NCBI GenBank assembly: GCA_033782935.1
Contig: JAWQEG010002491.1
Span: forward strand, 67,001-131,000
Length of the DNA stretch: 64,000 nt
From: Petrolisthes cinctipes
Lineage: Eukaryota; Arthropoda; Malacostraca; Decapoda; Porcellanidae
Direction: 5' to 3'
In this document: one piece after another, positions 60,601 through 64,000 of the stretch
Numbering within the stretch: position 1 is the first letter of the stretch
Layout: each line of letters opens with the position of its first letter
Position numbers and translations under genes: made by a program
Notes under the pieces: model-generated
The model's database searches: none
Told to the model about the DNA's origin: nothing
The model's input: the letters and a program-made list of their open reading frames with translations, nothing else

Positions 60601-61310
60601 AGCATTGTCTTGGGGGTCTGCCTTGTGGTACAAGATGTTAAAACTGTAGAATAATAATTTTATGATCAATCCATAAAGAGCACACAGGAGGCTAAATTCA
60701 AGCAGGATTTTACACAAATGTTAATAATGGTATTGACGGCATATCAAAGTCTTGGCTTTTCTGGCATAGACTTTTTTCACTATAAACTCTTAATTTTGCA
60801 TTGATAGAGTTTTAGCAGTGAATGATCCATTGCAGGAAACTTATATATTTTTTCTGTTCTGGGCAAAGCTACCTCTGCTGCATGTTAAAGTATCTTTCAA
60901 GCCATAATGCAGTCTGCTGCTATTTGACTGCATAATAATTTCTATGAAATATCTTGCAGCAGATATCCTTTGACCTTTTTCAATATCTTATTTGCCGTTG
61001 TCATAACTTGCAGAGTCACACCACACACCTCTTGGCCCACAACAGTGCCTCACCTGTTGAGAGCCTCAGCCCTTACACCATAGGCATCAGAGAAAGGAAG
61101 GTAGTTGGAGTACTTGCTGGGAGACGAGATGGAGTTTGCCAGTTTTATCAGATTGACACATCAGCAGACAGTATGCTGACTAACCTGTATCAGCTAACTG
61201 GATCAGATTGTGATCCAGTGTACAGTATTGCAACTGACTTGGACCACATCTACTTAGCATGTAGAGATGGTTGTATCAGAAAATACTGCAGGAGAGACTT
61301 AAGACTCTGA
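51662..61310 (+). CDS. PAAF1: PAAF1 (Rpn14-like) WD40 proteasome-assembly factor, 7 exons, 402 aa
   Basis: Exons: 51662-51726, 53364-53568, 53903-53998, 54205-54410, 55585-55724, 59576-59775, 61014-61310 (stop included). All introns are GT-AG with matching phases. Exon 1 encodes ILVIQSDWHDSLR, matching the RIQSDWAQAL start of vertebrate PAAF1. Exon 2 ends FIAPVATFSGIHSKS. Exons 3-5 carry three WD repeats: GGLGVSVCTDNKLHVWET, AGHLFDVYTCQLFPSGVVVL then LRIWDA, and GHVGAVLDAAVVDRGKNI then DGTARLWNC. The last exon has TGSDCDPVYSIAT and ends CRDGCIRKYCRRDL, as in the family. The length fits human PAAF1 (392). Family role: it binds proteasomal ATPase subunits and chaperones or restrains assembly of the 19S base. 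Start chosen at 51662 (MSDIVG); an in-frame ATG at 51623 is the alternative. Intron 5 holds a LINE and a large inverted-repeat element. Confidence 0.95.
52240..53072. repeat. Three diverged repeat units with CCTAA runs, PAAF1 intron 1
   Basis: Units start at about 52240, 52537 and 52910, each opening with AAATTAG(T/C)(C/T)TGACC. In the first two, CCTGACCTAACCTAACCTAG follows. Each then has repeats of CTACCGGGACCTAACCTGGG and closes with GATCTGGCAACACTGCTAC-like sequence. The longer preceding parts (TTATTTAGACCATTCTAAGAC) also recur, so the full unit is roughly 300-370 bp. There is no coding capacity. Confidence 0.75.
55199..55545. mobile_element. GC-rich MITE with hAT-like ends, PAAF1 intron 4
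   Basis: Subterminal inverted repeats: GATGCCCGCCTCCACGCTTA on the left and TAAGCACGGAGGCGGGCATC on the right. The outer ends (TTTACACGGCACGGG and CGTCGTGTGAAAGGGGCC-like) resemble the CCCTTTCACACGGC termini of hAT elements. No clean 8-bp target duplication could be fixed, so the exact ends are uncertain. Internally GC-rich with GCGGGCTTGGCCCGTG. Confidence 0.6.
55745..59340 (+). mobile_element. LINE copy split by a later insertion, PAAF1 intron 5
   Basis: The 5' part (55745-56734) reads AWWNEEVKQAVEEKKKAYRE, then VKMGKASGIDEV, GPEDWKSGIIVPLYKGKG, and AFMDLEKAYDKVDRGGL (RT motif A). The 3' part resumes at 58273 with YGVVERLLEAVKSLYEGA-like coding, then VGLKQGCVMSP, a damaged SDDTVLLSD in place of [32 protein letters not shown], and an (ATAG)n-like tail at 59333. 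Frames shift repeatedly, so it is dead. It belongs to the same family as 39640-40376. Confidence 0.85.
56739..58268. mobile_element. 1.53-kb element with about 265-bp terminal inverted repeats
   Basis: The left end AGCTGCGGTCTGGAGTTCGT and its inverse ACGAACTCCAGACCGCAGCT on the right begin arms that match over about 265 bp (56739-57005 and 58003-58268), with a poly-T or poly-A indel inside each. It sits within the LINE, flanked by GTAC on both sides. The middle is AT-rich with a (T)n of about 36 at 57652-57687 and a (CA)n at 57785-57803, and no believable ORF. Confidence 0.82.
59841..60290. repeat. Diverged dispersed repeat, paralog of 46540-47090
   Basis: In PAAF1 intron 6. It shares CAAGTTCTTGCATTCATGAC-type sequence and the order of downstream words with the 46.5-kb copy. 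The family is unnamed. The remainder of intron 6 to 61013 is AT-rich with no feature seen. Confidence 0.45.
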
Positions 61311-61396
61311 TGGATGCCTTTGCAGTAATTACTTATGATAAGGAACTTTGTACTTTACTGTGTATTATTCTAGTTATTCTATTTCAGAGATGAGTA

Positions 61397-61402
61397 AATA
61401 AA
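61397..61402 (+). terminator. Polyadenylation signal of PAAF1
   Basis: AATAAA lies 87 bp past the stop codon, the first such signal downstream of the gene. Confidence 0.65.
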
Positions 61403-63841
61403 AGGAATGAACAGAAGATATACAGTAAAACACAAAAGTTGTGTCCCTTATCAGGAAACTCAGATCTTGAAGCTGTGATTATGTGTACAGGGCACAGATT
61501 AATGCCCTAGTATCAATCTTACCATTGAACTGGTTGAAATATAGGGCAATTGGTAGAGGGGTGGTAGACATTCACTTGAGAAACCGAGTAAAACAATTAT
61601 AAATAATTGTATGTTGGCTTTGTTTAAAGAGCTTCGTGCTTATTGGCTGCCTCACGTCTTTCATGGTCCACATGTAAAGTTAAGTGTTATACTGCATTGA
61701 TATAGGATACTCTGCTAGAATACTATGTAGGTAAACATCCCAAAGGTGGTATGGCAAAGTTGAGCTAGGGCATAATTGGGATAATCTGTTATAAACTGTT
61801 CAACAGTAACAAGACTAGAGTACAGTCGTGAGCTGATGGGACGGAGACACGAGCTCACTCATCATGGGGTCTTTTCTACCTGACGAGTTATGGAGGGGCT
61901 GGTGGAGTGTTGCCACTTCTGGCTGAGATAGAACATCGCACCATCCACTGAGTTTCATTCGAAGCATTCACTGGTGAGAGGGAGAGACGGGAAGGAGGAT
62001 TGATGGTGGTTGGGGATGACTGTACAAGCGACATGAGTGAAGATATGGCAGGATGAGTCAACTTATTTGTGTATACGAGTTAGACAGACATAGGGATATG
62101 TAAAAACTGACTTTATTTCACCACACTAAGCTCACCAATGTGAACTGTGTGTTAGTTAGCTTAAAAATTTCAAGTAATAAAACATTATGTTATCCATCAA
62201 GTCTTGTGAGTGAAAATCAGACATTAGCCGCATCTATATTCATAATTATAAGCATTAAATTTATTGGAATGGTTTATGTTTTATCAAAACGGAACTGAAA
62301 TTAGTATTACTGTATATTGTCTTTTACTTTTACGTTGTCACCATACTATTATATAATTCAAATGTTGTGGCATTCAAGGTGTAGTAATATCACCATAAAA
62401 TAAGTATTAAACGTAATAACACAATGCTGATGTTAATCTTATATTGAATTAATCCTTAACATTATTGTGTGCACTTAAATACTCGTCATAATAATTTTGT
62501 TGGGCTCGCTTCAACAGCAAAAAAAAACGAACAGAGAGCAACACTCTGCAGTCAACAGTATTATAATTTAATGTTATTAGTTACTTAACAGTAGTCATTA
62601 TTTTTAAGGAAAAATACACAGAATATCTAGAACACTTTGTTTATGGATGCGTAATAACTTTTTGAGTCTCTCAAACTTGGCCAGGAGGGCTGACACTTCA
62701 AAGGTTGTCAGCACTGATAATAATATACAGTACTTCACAAATAGTAACTAGCTTTAATCTACTATGCCTACTTGTTAATTATTTCCTTGTTATGGGCAGA
62801 TATTTACTTGTAATCCACTAATACACTACAGGTAACAAAAAACAAGTTATGTTTTTCCCATGTGTTAAGTTGGTAAGCCTGCGAAAGTTACAAGGTGTGG
62901 CGTCAAGTGCCTTTGGTGTGTGTGTGTGTAAAGGAAACTGCGGTTCACATGACTCAAACTCTCACTTCACCAGAAATAAGCTTATATTTTGCAGGAGGGA
63001 TTTGGTCACACTCCATTCCACAGAATGTTATCACAAAGTATATGAATACTTGAGGTTCTCATAATTTTGTGTAATGGTAATTATTTCTAAAACACATTTA
63101 CTACTAAATATAGACCATTCATTAAATAAGTAAAGTTTTATATAGACACCCATCCCGTCTGATGTCATTATAGTTCTGATATCAAACAATACTCATATAT
63201 GAGAGCACTCTTAAGTATGATGACAATGCTAAAAATCAATGTGAACTCCATCTCATTCAGTCCCTTCACCCAAAGTCAACCATAAATCCTCAAGATAAAG
63301 AAAGACCTACAGCCACACTTACTGGCATCTCTCCTCCCCTTCCTTTCCTCTCTTTCTCCCTCCACACCCATCCCCCTCCCTTCTTCCTCTCACTCCCCCA
63401 TAACTCGTCAAGTAGAAGCAACCCCAAGACGAGTGTGCTTGGGTCTCCATCCCATCAGCTTGTGACTGTACCTACCATAAAGTGGCCAAGGATCATGAAG
63501 AACTTTTATGTCAAACAAATGATTTGTGGGAATCCAAGTAAGGATAACTTGGGACTCATGGTCCCTAAAGGTAATAGTGTCCCCTTAGGGCTAGCTTGGA
63601 CTTGCTTTATGTGACAACCGAGTGATTTCTTAAGCCCCTTCCACAAGAGAAAAAAAAACTGCAGGCAGACACTGTTACCAATTTTGTGGGTGGGTGGTGG
63701 GCACAAGTGGCCAATGGCTGCCAGAGTCTGATCTGGTAACACTGGTAAAAAGCGAGAGAATTTCACTCAGTTGCCCGTGCCCTCCATTTTTTTGCCTCTC
63801 GTGTGGAAGTTTTCAGTATTTATGCATGTTTCCTACCCTTA
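61403..63841. other. Intergenic, no gene recognised
   Basis: AT-rich up to about 63250, then a pyrimidine-rich stretch (63330-63400). No frame shows a known domain. A short plus-strand frame at 62849-63064 and a minus-strand frame at 63506-63766 are unsupported. Confidence 0.4.
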
Positions 63842-63993
63842 GGCCCCGTCCAAGCTTCACTTGGCATTCTTTGCCCGCTGTGACGTCAGTAATGGAGAAA
63901 ACTCGCGGCATCTCCATTTCTAACGTCATACAAGCTTGCGATTTCTCCATTTCTGACATCATACGGGCAAAGTTCTACCGTGTGGACGGGGCC
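63842..63993. mobile_element. Palindromic MITE, 152 bp, TTA-flanked
   Basis: The ends GGCCCCGTCC and GGACGGGGCC are perfect inverses. Inner arms containing TGACGTCAGTAATGGAGAAA and TTTCTCCATTTCTGACATCA also pair, so the whole element is close to one hairpin. TTA on each side suggests PIF/Harbinger-type integration. Confidence 0.78.
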
Positions 63994-64000
63994 TTATATT

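Noticed and set aside
1..64000. CRISPR arrays, operons or bacterial-type systems
   Set aside because: The window is intron-rich animal DNA; the regular repeats are minisatellites with no spacer structure.

Overview
This is eukaryotic nuclear DNA with split protein-coding genes, long introns, dense microsatellites and many transposable elements. The repeat content (tRNA-derived SINEs, LINEs with a GATA-type tail, many MITEs, and short CCTAA runs like the arthropod telomere motif) suggests an arthropod, most likely a crustacean, possibly a decapod. That placement is an inference; no species marker is visible.

Three conserved genes can be rebuilt exon by exon, with GT-AG splice sites and matching reading phases throughout. 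(1) Minus strand, 7592-13907: an 8-exon FAM20B-like glycosaminoglycan xylosylkinase of 481 residues, a Golgi type II membrane kinase. (2) Plus strand, 21142-43456: the cohesin regulator PDS5, 23 coding exons, about 1287 residues. (3) Plus strand, 51662-61310: the WD40 proteasome-assembly factor PAAF1 (Rpn14-like), 7 exons, 402 residues, followed by an AATAAA signal. A possible first exon of another membrane-anchored protein lies on the minus strand at 964-1159, with any remaining exons beyond the left edge.

Layout: 1-5500 is mostly low-complexity DNA, including a 24-bp minisatellite at 3540-4155, long TG arrays and a GTGAGGAGTG minisatellite. FAM20B follows, its introns holding palindromic MITEs and two tandemly duplicated splice-acceptor regions. 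About 14-19 kb is intergenic. PDS5 follows; its introns carry a 4.2-kb pogo-type transposon with a SINE nested inside, a non-autonomous Tigger-like element, a smaller TA-flanked MITE and a LINE fragment. 43.5-51.6 kb is intergenic with more MITEs. PAAF1 introns hold three diverged repeat units with CCTAA runs, a GC-rich MITE, and a LINE split by a 1.53-kb element with long inverted repeats. The last 2.5 kb has no recognised gene and ends in a palindromic MITE.

The three genes have unrelated roles (proteoglycan linker phosphorylation, sister-chromatid cohesion, proteasome assembly), so this is an ordinary animal gene neighbourhood and not a functional cluster. The least familiar feature is a family of palindromic TTAA-flanked elements of about 150-180 bp, with at least eight near-complete copies and several fragments, which share a hairpin core but differ at their tips.
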